A stretch of DNA of 64,000 nucleotides, taken from positions 1,302,001 to 1,366,000 of the forward strand of contig CBDAPU010000001.1 in the NCBI GenBank assembly GCA_965198875.1, written 5' to 3'. Below, one piece after another: positions 8,614-17,373 of this stretch. Source of the DNA: CBDAPU01 sp965198875. GTDB taxonomy: Bacteria; Pseudomonadota; Gammaproteobacteria; Eutrophobiales; Eutrophobiaceae. How positions within the stretch are numbered: the first letter of the stretch is position 1; each line of letters opens with the position of its first letter. The notes under the pieces were generated by a model. The model ran no database searches and was not told the origin of the DNA. It was given only the letters and a program-made list of their open reading frames with translations. A program made the position numbers and the translations under genes.

Positions 8614-10448
8614 CGCACTACCGGCACAGCGCCTTAACGCTGCTTTGTTTTATCCTCACCAGCGCACAGGCTGAAACAGTCAGTGAGCGCTTGCAAGGCC
8701 TGTTAAGCCCATCTGCTCAGGATGAGATCCTGAGCCCGGAGGCAGCGTTTGCCTTGACTTCCGGGCGTGTGGGCCCCGATATGGTGCGTTTTCAGTGGGT
8801 CATAGCGGAGGGTTATTATCTTTACCGGGACAAGTTCCAGTTCGCCAGTCTGTCCGAGGGGGTGATCATCGACACGGCAAGGATCCTCATCCCCCGGGGG
8901 AAAATCAAGCGTGATGCGGCCTTCGGTGAGGTGGCGGTGAACACCCGGGCGGTTAGCATCGATGTGCCGTTTGTCCCTCGATCAGCAGATCAGCACAGCG
9001 CCACATTCCAGGTGGGTTATCAGGGTTGCAAGGAAGACTCGGTATGCTACCCGCCGATAACAAAACAGCTTAACATTGACCTCACAAAGATCACATTTTT
9101 CACGGAAGATGAGCAGGCCCCTCAATCCCATGATGGCGTGCGGCTTTCCGTCCAGGACAGGATCACAGCGGAGCTGAAACAGGGCGATCTGATCCCCAAC
9201 ATGCTGGCGTTTTTTATCTTTGGTTTGTTTTTGTCATTCACGCCCTGTGTGTTCCCCATGATCCCGATCCTCTCAGGGATGATTGTAGGGCAAAAAGGGC
9301 CCATGACCGGGGCTCGAAGTTTTATGCTTTCCGTGGCTTACGTATTGGCCATGGCGCTCACCTATGCGCTGCTCGGTGTGTTGGCGGGCTCTTTTAACTG
9401 GAATATTCAGGCCGCCTCACAAAATATATGGCTGATCAGTGTTTTTAGCCTGGTGTTTGTTTTACTTGCGCTGTCGATGTTGGGTGTTTATGCGTTACAG
9501 CTCCCGGCGGCCTTGCAAACCCGCCTCGCCACCTTCTCCGCCTCACAAGCGGGCGGTCGTTGGCATGGGGCGGCGCTCATGGGTGCGGTATCGGCGGTGA
9601 TTGTCGGGCCCTGTGTGGCGCCGCCGCTGGCAGGCGCTTTGTTGTATATCAGTCAAACAGGCAACGCATTATTGGGGGGTGCGGCGCTGTTTTCCATGGG
9701 GCTTGGGTTTGGCGTTCCCCTGCTGCTTATCGGCGCATCCGCCGGCGCTCTCTTACCCCGTGCAGGCCCCTGGATGGAGGGCGTAAAACAGGGCTTTGGC
9801 GTGCTCATGCTGGGGGTGGCCATCTGGTTTTTAGAGCGTGTTATCCCCGGTCATATCGCCATGTTGTTGTGGGCGGCATTGTTTGTGGTGGCAGCGGTCT
9901 TTATGGGGGCGCTGGAGAGGTCGGCAAAACAGGGCCCATGGCCAAAGTTATCCAGAGGATTGGCGCTTGTTGTATTGATGTATGGCGCCACGTTAGTGAT
10001 AGGGGCGGCATCGGGCTCCCATGACATGTTCAACCCGTTAAAAAACATCACCGGCGATCGAGCCGCAAGCTCCCATCAAGGGCTGGATTTTCGCTCCATC
10101 AAGCGCATCGCTGATCTGGATAGGGCGCTCCTTGACGCCAGTTCCCAGGGCAGGTACGTGATGCTGGATTTTTATGCCGACTGGTGCATCACCTGTATCG
10201 AGATGGAAGAGAACACGTTTGTCGACCCAGACGTTAAACGGGTGTTATCCAACACAGTGTTGCTACAGGCGGATGTGACGGGCAATGACGCCATGGATCA
10301 GGCGTTGCTCAGGCGGTTTGACGTCTTCGGCCCGCCCGCCATCTTGTTCTTTGGCAAAGACGGCAATGAAATGAAACCATTTCGCCTGGTAGGCTACGTT
10401 AAGCCGGAGCCATTCCTCAAGCACCTGGCGAAGGTATTTAATACATGA
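8610..10448 (+). CDS. dsbD: Thiol:disulfide interchange protein DsbD
   Basis: DsbD carries electrons from cytoplasmic thioredoxin across the inner membrane to keep periplasmic thiol proteins reduced. The 612 residues comprise a signal peptide ending near AQA, a periplasmic alpha domain with the redox pair in YQGCKEDSVCYPP, a membrane beta domain with the paired cysteines in FTPCVFPMIP and GPCVAPPLAG, and a C-terminal thioredoxin-like gamma domain with a CxxC (DWCITCIEME). All redox cysteines are present. It starts inside the end of cutA and ends with an ATGA overlap into the TlpA-like gene, which may be one of its electron acceptors. Confidence 0.96.
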   Translation: MTHYRHSALTLLCFILTSAQAETVSERLQGLLSPSAQDEILSPEAAFALTSGRVGPDMVRFQWVIAEGYYLYRDKFQFASLSEGVIIDTARILIPRGKIKRDAAFGEVAVNTRAVSIDVPFVPRSADQHSATFQVGYQGCKEDSVCYPPITKQLNIDLTKITFFTEDEQAPQSHDGVRLSVQDRITAELKQGDLIPNMLAFFIFGLFLSFTPCVFPMIPILSGMIVGQKGPMTGARSFMLSVAYVLAMALTYALLGVLAGSFNWNIQAASQNIWLISVFSLVFVLLALSMLGVYALQLPAALQTRLATFSASQAGGRWHGAALMGAVSAVIVGPCVAPPLAGALLYISQTGNALLGGAALFSMGLGFGVPLLLIGASAGALLPRAGPWMEGVKQGFGVLMLGVAIWFLERVIPGHIAMLLWAALFVVAAVFMGALERSAKQGPWPKLSRGLALVVLMYGATLVIGAASGSHDMFNPLKNITGDRAASSHQGLDFRSIKRIADLDRALLDASSQGRYVMLDFYADWCITCIEMEENTFVDPDVKRVLSNTVLLQADVTGNDAMDQALLRRFDVFGPPAILFFGKDGNEMKPFRLVGYVKPEPFLKHLAKVFNT

Positions 10449-11029
10449 ACAAGTTTGCCTTATCGCTGCTCTCATTGGCGTTAGTGCTTCTCTCAGCCTG
10501 GCTGGGCTCTCGCCTGTATCACTATCAAAACAGGACGGCAGAGACAACATCACAGCAGGCGGGTTATGGCGAGGAGAGGTTAAAACCCGTCATTGACTAT
10601 GCCGGCCTTGTTGGCGAGAGCCGACCGGATTTTAGCCTGCCCGATATCAACGGGCGGTCACGTTCAGTCAGTGAATGGGAGGGGAAAGTGTTGGCGGTCA
10701 ACTTCTGGGCCACCTGGTGCCCGCCCTGTTTGCATGAGATCCCGGCGTTTGTCTTATTGCAGAGCCGGTATGAGGCTAAGGGCCTGCAGTTTGTGGGCAT
10801 TGCGCTACATAAAGCCGAAGAGGTGAAGCAGTTTGTCATGGACAACCACATGAATTACCCGGTACTCACCGGAGAGCTCGAGGTGATCAAGCTGGCGAGG
10901 GCTTTGGGTAACCGTAGCGGCGCCCTGCCTTACACCGTCATTATCGACAGAGACGGGTTGATCGCCTATGTCAAACCAGGCCCCCTATCCACTGAGCAGG
11001 CCGAGAGGATGATCACCTCATTACTCTAG
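10445..11029 (+). CDS. TlpA/ResA-like periplasmic thioredoxin
   Basis: A 194-residue membrane-tethered thioredoxin-fold protein. An N-terminal hydrophobic anchor (LSLLSLALVLLSAWLG) is followed by an AhpC/TSA-type thioredoxin domain with the active site in FWATWCPPCLHEIP and the cis-proline region ALPYTVIIDRDG. Such proteins reduce periplasmic disulfides, for example in cytochrome c maturation. Being translationally coupled to dsbD (four-base overlap) suggests that DsbD reduces it; the final substrate is not evident. Confidence 0.87.
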   Translation: MNKFALSLLSLALVLLSAWLGSRLYHYQNRTAETTSQQAGYGEERLKPVIDYAGLVGESRPDFSLPDINGRSRSVSEWEGKVLAVNFWATWCPPCLHEIPAFVLLQSRYEAKGLQFVGIALHKAEEVKQFVMDNHMNYPVLTGELEVIKLARALGNRSGALPYTVIIDRDGLIAYVKPGPLSTEQAERMITSLL

Positions 11030-11138
11030 GGCGAGGTTTCATGCAACATTAAAATCCCATCGTCATTGCTTCTAATTGTTGCTAACATGCACAAAAAGCA
11101 ACGAAACCTCAAAAAGCCGGCGGGAAATACAGATAAAA

Positions 11139-11576
11139 ATGGCGAGCATACTGATCATGCACGGTGCAAACCTCAACCTGCTGGGGGAGCGGGAGCCGGA
11201 GGTCTATGGCGCCACCACCCTGGCCGAGATAGACCGGGGCCTGGTTTTAGCGGCACAGAAGTCGGGGCATGAGCTGGCGCATTTTCAATCCAATGCCGAA
11301 CATGCGCTTATCGAGCGCATTCATCGGGCAAAAGAAGACGCCGTTGATTTCATCATTATCAACCCCGGTGCGTTTACCCATACCAGCATCGCCCTGCGTG
11401 ACGCCTTTTTGGGTGTGGGCGTTCCCTTCATTGAGGTGCATGTATCGAACATCTTCGCCAGAGAGGCGTTCCGGCGGCAGTCTTATTTGTCTGATATTGC
11501 CGTGGCCATTATCAGTGGCGCCGGCGCCAGGGGCTATCATCTGGCGCTGGAGCTGGCATTGGAAAAACTCTCATGA
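11139..11576 (+). CDS. aroQ: 3-dehydroquinate dehydratase, type II
   Basis: Type II dehydroquinase makes 3-dehydroshikimate in the shikimate pathway. The 145 residues carry the family landmarks: the N-terminal GANLNLLGEREPEVYG with the catalytic tyrosine, INPGAFTHTSIALRDA with the catalytic asparagine, and IEVHVSNIFAREAFR. The frame is open upstream to 11076, but the ATG at 11139 gives the usual family length. It heads the conserved aroQ-accB-accC-prmA block. An 8-bp inverted repeat (11033-11040 and 11103-11110) lies in the leader. Confidence 0.95.
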   Translation: MASILIMHGANLNLLGEREPEVYGATTLAEIDRGLVLAAQKSGHELAHFQSNAEHALIERIHRAKEDAVDFIIINPGAFTHTSIALRDAFLGVGVPFIEVHVSNIFAREAFRRQSYLSDIAVAIISGAGARGYHLALELALEKLS

Positions 11577-11589
11577 GAATAAATTGACC

Positions 11590-12060
11590 ATGGACATACG
11601 CAAGGTAAAGAAGTTAATTGAAATGCTCGAGGAGTCCAAAGTGGATGAGATAGAGATCCATGAAGGAGAAGAGTCGGTGCGGATCAGTCGCAATCGGGCG
11701 GCACAGCCATCATCAGCGGCCCTTCAGGGATCTGATCTGCTGAGTGCCAGGGAGCAAGCGGGCATGGGCGGCGCTGAGACCTATCCCGCCCCGGAACCGC
11801 CAGATTCGGTGGAGCCTGAGGAGAATATCGTGCGGGCGCCCATGGTGGGGATTTTTTATGCGGCGCCCGCCCCGGGCAAACCCGATTTTGTCGAGCTTGG
11901 CCAAGCAGTGAAAAAAGGCGATGTGCTGTGCATTATTGAGGCCATGAAGATCATGAATCAGGTGGAGGCGCAGGCAAGCGGCGCCGTCAGCAAGATCATG
12001 GTTGAGAATGGCGAGCCGGTGGAATACAGCCAGCCCTTGTTCGTGATCAGGGAAGCCTAA
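11590..12060 (+). CDS. accB: Biotin carboxyl carrier protein of acetyl-CoA carboxylase
   Basis: AccB carries the biotin that shuttles carboxyl groups between the biotin carboxylase and the carboxyltransferase in the first step of fatty acid synthesis. The 156 residues equal the E. coli length. The N terminus (MDIRKVKKLIEMLEES) dimerises, a proline/alanine-rich linker follows, and the C-terminal biotinyl domain contains the modified lysine in EAMKIMNQVEA. The ATG at 11590 is chosen over a longer open frame because it gives the canonical N terminus. accC follows after 41 bases. Confidence 0.96.
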   Translation: MDIRKVKKLIEMLEESKVDEIEIHEGEESVRISRNRAAQPSSAALQGSDLLSAREQAGMGGAETYPAPEPPDSVEPEENIVRAPMVGIFYAAPAPGKPDFVELGQAVKKGDVLCIIEAMKIMNQVEAQASGAVSKIMVENGEPVEYSQPLFVIREA

Positions 12061-12101
12061 GCGGTTTTCTCGTTGGGCATTGTGTTGTTGTTTGAATAAC
12101 C

Positions 12102-13445
12102 ATGCTTGAAAAAGTCGTCATTGCCAATCGCGGCGAGATTGCACTGCGTATTTTGCGCTCCTGCAGGGAGCTCGGCATTAAAACCGTGGCGGTGTTCTCC
12201 GAGGTGGACAGGGAGCAGAAACATGTGCTACTGGCCGATGAGGCCGTCTGCATTGGGCCGGCGATTTCTGCCGGCAGTTATCTCAACATTCCGGCTGTGA
12301 TCAGTGCGGCGGAAGTAACCGATGCGGGCGCCGTCCATCCCGGCTACGGGTTTTTAGCGGAGAATGCTGATTTTGCTGAACGGGTGGAGGAGAGCGGGTT
12401 TGTTTTTATCGGCCCGCGGGCGGAGACCATCCGCCTGATGGGCAGCAAGGTATCGGCCAGGGAGATGATGCAAAAATCCGCCGTGCCCTGTGTGCCCGGC
12501 TCCGATGGGCCCATTGACGATAATATCGATGAGCTGGGCAGGCTGGCCCGGGAGCTGGGTTATCCGGTGATCATCAAGGCCGCTGCCGGTGGTGGTGGGC
12601 GCGGCATGCGTGTGGTGCGGGGTGAGGCGGCGTTACGCAATGCGGTTTCCTTAACAAGGGCGGAGGCGATGACGGCGTTTGGCGATGATACCTTGTATAT
12701 GGAAAAATTTCTCGAGCGCCCCCGCCATATTGAGATCCAGATCCTGGCGGATGAGAAAGGCCATGTTATTCATCTGGGTGAGCGGGACTGCTCCATGCAA
12801 CGGCGCCACCAGAAGGTCATCGAGGAGGCGCCGGCCATGGGGATCAGCGATGCGCTAAGAGCAGAGATTGGCGGCAGTTGTGTCAAGGCGTGTCGCGATC
12901 TGGGCTATCGCGGGGCCGGCACCATGGAGTTTTTATACGAGGATGGCAAGTTCTATTTTATCGAGATGAATACCCGCATACAGGTCGAGCACCCGGTGAC
13001 GGAAATGGTGACCGGTGTTGATATCGTCAAGGAACAACTGCAAATCGCCAGTGGCAATGCGCTGGGTTATACACAACAGGATATTTATTTTAGAGGCCAT
13101 GCCATTGAATGTCGGATCAATGCCGAGGATCCGGGGACGTTTATGCCCTCGCCCGGCAAGGTAGAGCACATCCACCAGCCCGGTGGTCCGGGCATACGTA
13201 TGGAGACGCATCTTTACGATGGTTACAGGATCCCCCCCCATTACGACTCCATGATAGGCAAATTGATCGCCCATGCGGAAACACGTGACCTGGCCCTGGC
13301 GCGCATGTCCACGGCCTTATCCGAGCTGGTTATCGACGGCGTCAAGACCAACATCCCCCTGCATCAAAAATTGCTGGATGACGCCGCGTTTATCGCCGGC
13401 GGCACCGATATTCATTATCTGGAGAAGAAGCTGGGGCTTGCCTAG
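12102..13445 (+). CDS. accC: Biotin carboxylase of acetyl-CoA carboxylase
   Basis: AccC uses ATP and bicarbonate to carboxylate the biotin on AccB. The 447 residues match the family. The ATP-grasp fold is evident: the N-terminal KVVIANRGEIALRILR, the glycine-rich loop IIKAAAGGGGRGMRVV, the HLGERDCSMQRRHQKV segment, and the catalytic FIEMNTRIQVEHPVTE stretch. It follows accB in the usual operon order. Confidence 0.97.
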   Translation: MLEKVVIANRGEIALRILRSCRELGIKTVAVFSEVDREQKHVLLADEAVCIGPAISAGSYLNIPAVISAAEVTDAGAVHPGYGFLAENADFAERVEESGFVFIGPRAETIRLMGSKVSAREMMQKSAVPCVPGSDGPIDDNIDELGRLARELGYPVIIKAAAGGGGRGMRVVRGEAALRNAVSLTRAEAMTAFGDDTLYMEKFLERPRHIEIQILADEKGHVIHLGERDCSMQRRHQKVIEEAPAMGISDALRAEIGGSCVKACRDLGYRGAGTMEFLYEDGKFYFIEMNTRIQVEHPVTEMVTGVDIVKEQLQIASGNALGYTQQDIYFRGHAIECRINAEDPGTFMPSPGKVEHIHQPGGPGIRMETHLYDGYRIPPHYDSMIGKLIAHAETRDLALARMSTALSELVIDGVKTNIPLHQKLLDDAAFIAGGTDIHYLEKKLGLA

Positions 13446-13516
13446 CCGGGTGTTGAAGATCCCCTGTTTTGTGATGCTCCCCTGATCGCCCAGCGTTATT
13501 TTTTTAGCCATCCAAC

Positions 13517-14401
13517 ATGTCGTGGTTACGTCTTCAATTCACTGTTGATGGGGCACAGGTCGAGCACGCCGTATCACTGCTGGAGCGCTTTGCGGCCACT
13601 TCCATTAGCCTGTCCGCCCATTCCGATGAAGCCCTCTTCGCCGATGATGAAGATGGACGGACATACTGGCGGTCCTCAACCATCTGTGCATTGCTTGATG
13701 AAGAGGTTGATCTGGATGTGGTTGTCGCCTGTCTTCGTCATGCCCTGGGCGATGAGAACCTGCGTGCGTATCAGGTTGACCGAGTGGATGAGGAAAACTG
13801 GCTCACATCAGGCCAGTGCAGGGGCGAGCCAATCGTTATAGGAGAGCGGCTTTGTATATCTCGCAGTTGGTCGAGGGCGCCGCGCCCGGGTTTGCCCACC
13901 TTGCATCTGGACCCGGGGCTGGCCTTTGGCAGTGGCGCCCATCCAACCACACAACTGTGTCTTAATTGGCTGGCGGGGCGTGATCTGAGCGGGCTTGAGG
14001 TGATCGATTATGGCTGTGGCTCCGGTGTGTTAGGGCTGGCCGCGGCAATACTGGGGGCGGCGGACGTCTGTGCCGTGGATATCGACCCGCAGGCCCGGTT
14101 GGCCACTTCCGAGAACGCCGGAAAAAACAAAGTCGAGCTGGCGATTTATGATGTGGCGGATGTTCCGCTGAGGTCCTTTGATGTGTTGTTGGCCAACATC
14201 CTGATGCAGCCGCTAATCGCATTGACGCCGACGTTCGCAGATCTGGTCCGTCCCGGGGGGCACATAGCCCTGTCTGGATTGTTATCCACCCAGGCCGAGG
14301 CATGTGCCCGGACCTACGGCTCTTTTTTTGACATGGGCGATGCGGCATTTCATGATGAATGGGCGATGCTATACGGGATAAGAAGAGATGATGTTCGCTG
14401 A
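13517..14401 (+). CDS. prmA: Ribosomal protein L11 methyltransferase
   Basis: PrmA trimethylates ribosomal protein L11 using SAM. The 294 residues show the N-terminal L11-recognition domain (MSWLRLQFTVDGAQVE) and a C-terminal methyltransferase domain. The latter has the family hallmark LAFGSGAHPTTQLCL, motif I VIDYGCGSGVLGLAA, AVDIDPQA, and the NILMQPL segment near the active site. Its end overlaps the next gene by 14 bases. Confidence 0.96.
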   Translation: MSWLRLQFTVDGAQVEHAVSLLERFAATSISLSAHSDEALFADDEDGRTYWRSSTICALLDEEVDLDVVVACLRHALGDENLRAYQVDRVDEENWLTSGQCRGEPIVIGERLCISRSWSRAPRPGLPTLHLDPGLAFGSGAHPTTQLCLNWLAGRDLSGLEVIDYGCGSGVLGLAAAILGAADVCAVDIDPQARLATSENAGKNKVELAIYDVADVPLRSFDVLLANILMQPLIALTPTFADLVRPGGHIALSGLLSTQAEACARTYGSFFDMGDAAFHDEWAMLYGIRRDDVR

Positions 14402-15257
14402 TTGCCCCGCCTGCGAGCGCGAGTTTCGTGTGCGTGCGCGGCAACTGCGGGCTGCCGGCGGGCTGGTAAAATGCGGCTATTGCGGGGAGACCTTTAACGC
14501 ATTGGCGCGACTGCATGATAAGCCGCTAAAGAGGGCGACCCACCCTGTTTCCAATCATCCTGCGCTTGAAGCGGAGCCGACATTTACGCTACCCGACAGG
14601 GGTGCGGCAACGGGCGGCGAAGAGCAGTCCCGGCAGATGAGGCGATCAGCGGCTCGCCCCCCGGGTGATGCACATAAAGGCGCACAGGTTCTCGGCGACA
14701 TTGAAGAGAGCTCGCAAGCAGAGGCCATCGCCGCATTCGATTTTCCGCATCAAGGCGGTGTTGAGCAGAGCAGGCCAGCCACCCTGGCGAGCAGGCTCAT
14801 GTGGTCTTTTTTTATGTTGATTTTAATCCTGGGGGGCACAATACAGCTCATCTGGTTTAACCGTGATGGCTTGTTGCGTGAGTACCCGCAACTGCAACCC
14901 TGGGCTCAGAGAATATGCCTGAAGCTGGCCTGTGATTTAATCCGCTTTCGAGACGTCTCGGCGATCAAGCTGGTAAACAGGGATGTGCGTTTGCATCCCC
15001 GCTATCAAGAGCTGCTGTTGGTCAACGCCACCATCGTCAATCAGGCCAGGTTCACCCAGCCCTATCCGCAGATCCAGCTATCCATCTTTGATACCAACGG
15101 GGAGTTAATCTCCTATAGACAGTTCGCACCGGGTGATTATCTTGAGCAAGGTCTGCTTGATCTCTCGGCAATGGCGCCCAATGAGCCGGTGCACTTCGTA
15201 CTGGAATTAGCGGGCGCCACAAAAGAGGCCGTCAGCTTTGAGTTTGGGTTTATGTGA
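14388..15257 (+). CDS. Zinc-ribbon DUF3426 membrane protein
   Basis: A 289-residue protein with an N-terminal zinc ribbon built from two CxxC pairs (DCPACEREF and KCGYCGETF), a low-complexity linker, one transmembrane helix near residues 140-162 (LMWSFFMLILILGGTIQLIW) and a C-terminal DUF3426 domain. The function is unknown. Genes of this family commonly follow prmA in gammaproteobacteria, as here, with overlapping ends. It begins with two consecutive ATGs (14388 and 14391). Confidence 0.88.
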   Translation: MMFADCPACEREFRVRARQLRAAGGLVKCGYCGETFNALARLHDKPLKRATHPVSNHPALEAEPTFTLPDRGAATGGEEQSRQMRRSAARPPGDAHKGAQVLGDIEESSQAEAIAAFDFPHQGGVEQSRPATLASRLMWSFFMLILILGGTIQLIWFNRDGLLREYPQLQPWAQRICLKLACDLIRFRDVSAIKLVNRDVRLHPRYQELLLVNATIVNQARFTQPYPQIQLSIFDTNGELISYRQFAPGDYLEQGLLDLSAMAPNEPVHFVLELAGATKEAVSFEFGFM

Positions 15258-15454
15258 TCTCGCCATCCGCGGCAAATGCGTTAATGGCGGGGCGGCCACA
15301 CAAGCTGCGCTTTGTGTATTTAAGCAGACGGGGTATTTTCTTAAATGAAGAGAACCAGGCCATGCTCAAGGTGGTTGGAGATCCCGGTGGGCGGGCGCAG
15401 ATGATCAGGTATGATTGTGAAGAGACTGGAACGATAACAACCAAAGCGGTATAA
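15254..15454 (+). CDS. Small hypothetical protein between DUF3426 gene and fis
   Basis: A 66-residue reading frame with a GTG start overlapping the preceding stop (GTGA) and ending six bases before fis. I do not recognise it. It is charged, with a segment LRFVYLSRRGIFLNEENQA and no membrane helix or zinc motif. It sits where dusB is usually found (prmA, dusB, fis). The tight fit between its neighbours argues for a real gene, but the sequence shows nothing conserved that I can name. Confidence 0.4.
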   Translation: MISPSAANALMAGRPHKLRFVYLSRRGIFLNEENQAMLKVVGDPGGRAQMIRYDCEETGTITTKAV

Positions 15455-15460
15455 CCATAA

Positions 15461-15754
15461 ATGAAAAAAGCCAAAGCGGAGCTATCAACATCAGGCGCAC
15501 CGGGTTTAAGCGAATGTGTGGAAGAGGTGATGGGGCGTTATTTTAACGATATGGGTGAGCATGAGGGATCAAGGCTCTATGAGCTGGTTATCTCCCAGGT
15601 AGAGAAGCCATTATTTGAAGTGGTGTTAGGCCATTACAAAGGCAATATCAGCCGCGCCGCACAGGTGTTGGGATTAAACCGGGGGACGTTGCGTAGCCGC
15701 TTAAAAAAATATGGCCTGATCCCTGGAGCGGCGACTAAAAACCGGCCATCTTGA
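15461..15754 (+). CDS. fis: DNA-binding protein Fis
   Basis: Fis is a nucleoid protein that bends DNA and activates growth-related promoters. The 97 residues have the classic C terminus: the dimer helices (EKPLFEVVLGHYKGNISRAA) and the recognition helix-turn-helix (AQVLGLNRGTLRSRLKKYG). It normally follows dusB; that gene is absent here. purH and purD follow, a common arrangement in this class. Confidence 0.95.
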   Translation: MKKAKAELSTSGAPGLSECVEEVMGRYFNDMGEHEGSRLYELVISQVEKPLFEVVLGHYKGNISRAAQVLGLNRGTLRSRLKKYGLIPGAATKNRPS

Positions 15755-15797
15755 TCAACATCAAACCCACTGTCTCTTTCAGGACTCATCCAACAAC

Positions 15798-17360
15798 ATG
15801 GCGATAATAAGACGGGCGCTGGTTAGCGTCTCTGATAAATCTGGTGTTGTGGCATTGTGCCGCGGTCTAAATGGGCTGGGAGTGGAGCTCCTCTCCACTG
15901 GCGGCACCTATCAGTTATTGCAATCCCATGGCGTGGATGTGGCGGACGTCTCCTCCTACACGGGTTTTCCCGAGATGATGGATGGCAGGATAAAAACGTT
16001 GCACCCGAAAATTCACGGCGGGCTGCTTGGCAGGCGTGGCGAGGATGAGCGGGTAATGGCGCAACATGGTATCTCCCCCATCGATCTGCTTGTGGTTAAT
16101 CTGTATCCCTTTGCAGCGACGGTGAGCCGTGATGATTGCGAGCTTGCCGAGGCCATTGAAAACATCGACATTGGCGGGCCCGCCATGCTCAGGGCGGCGG
16201 CGAAAAACCACGCCTTTGTCGGCGCCCTTGTGGATGTGGATGACTATGTGGCCGTATTAGATGAATTAACGCAGAACGATAATCAATTAAGTGATGCAAC
16301 GTGTTTTAAGCTGGCGCAAAAAGTATTCGCCCATACGGCAAACTATGACGCCAATATCGCTAATTACCTGGGCGCAATGGATTATCGGGGAGGGCATAAA
16401 CCCTATCCCGATACCTACACCATGCAGTTTGAAATAGCCGGGGAATTAAGATATGGGGAGAACCCGCACCAGGGCGCCGCATTGTATAAAGAGCCCCACC
16501 CAAAGGCGGGCACATTGGCGGCGGCAAAACAACGACAGGGCAAGGCCCTCTCCTATAACAACATCGCCGACGCCGACGCCGCCCTGGAATGTGTGCTGGG
16601 TTTCCAGGAGCCCGCCTGTGTGATCGTCAAACACGCTAACCCCTGTGGTGTCGCCGAGGCGATCTCCATTGCCGACGCCTATGACAGGGCCTATGCCACC
16701 GATCCGCTTTCCGCATTCGGCGGCGTTATTGCGTTTAATCGTAAGCTGGATCCACAAACGGCGGAGCGGATCATCAAACGGCAGTTTGTGGAAGTCATCA
16801 TCGCCCCGGATGTGGATGAGAGTGTGTTATCGATAACGGCTGAGCGGGCTGGCGTGCGTGTTTTGGCGGCGGGGAGGCGGGATGGCCCCCTACAACAACT
16901 GGAGCTGAGGCGGATCAGTGGCGGTCTGTTGGTGCAGGACGCCGATGCAGGTGCGATGACGCCCTCGCAACTCGATGTGCTCTCAAGGCGCAAACCCAAT
17001 GCCGGCGAGCTGGAAGACATGCTCTTTGCCTGGCGTGTCGTTAAATATGTCAAATCCAACGCCATTGTTTATGCCAAGGATCGACAAACCATCGGTATAG
17101 GCGCAGGGCAGATGAGCCGGCTCTACAGCGCCCGTATCGCCGCTATAAAAGCCCATGACGCCGGGCTTGATGTTGTCGGGGCGGTCATGGCCTCCGATGC
17201 GTTTTTCCCCTTTCGAGATGGGATAGACGCCGCCGCCGAGGTTGGGATCGGGGCGGTGATCCAGCCCGGTGGCTCAAGGCGAGATGAAGAGGTCATCGCC
17301 GCCGCCGATGAGCACGACATGGCCATGGTGTTTACCGGTATGCGCCATTTCAGGCACTAG
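15798..17360 (+). CDS. purH: Bifunctional AICAR transformylase / IMP cyclohydrolase
   Basis: PurH catalyses the last two steps of purine synthesis: formylation of AICAR and closure to IMP. The 520 residues have the N-terminal cyclohydrolase (VSVSDKSGVVALCRGL, LSTGGTYQLLQ, MDGRIKTLHPKIHGG) and the C-terminal transformylase with LRYGENPHQGAALY, the catalytic VKHANPCGVA, and the end FTGMRHFRH. It precedes purD by 13 bases. Confidence 0.97.
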   Translation: MAIIRRALVSVSDKSGVVALCRGLNGLGVELLSTGGTYQLLQSHGVDVADVSSYTGFPEMMDGRIKTLHPKIHGGLLGRRGEDERVMAQHGISPIDLLVVNLYPFAATVSRDDCELAEAIENIDIGGPAMLRAAAKNHAFVGALVDVDDYVAVLDELTQNDNQLSDATCFKLAQKVFAHTANYDANIANYLGAMDYRGGHKPYPDTYTMQFEIAGELRYGENPHQGAALYKEPHPKAGTLAAAKQRQGKALSYNNIADADAALECVLGFQEPACVIVKHANPCGVAEAISIADAYDRAYATDPLSAFGGVIAFNRKLDPQTAERIIKRQFVEVIIAPDVDESVLSITAERAGVRVLAAGRRDGPLQQLELRRISGGLLVQDADAGAMTPSQLDVLSRRKPNAGELEDMLFAWRVVKYVKSNAIVYAKDRQTIGIGAGQMSRLYSARIAAIKAHDAGLDVVGAVMASDAFFPFRDGIDAAAEVGIGAVIQPGGSRRDEEVIAAADEHDMAMVFTGMRHFRH

Positions 17361-17373
17361 GGATGGTTGATCC

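Noticed and set aside
11033..11110. 8-bp inverted repeat gaggtttc/gaaacctc before aroQ as a terminator
   Set aside because: The 62-base loop and lack of a T run make a terminator unlikely; noted only as a dyad.
13962..14516. 184-residue minus-strand frame
   Set aside because: Antisense to prmA and the DUF3426 gene; low-complexity, proline/histidine-rich translation typical of a shadow frame.
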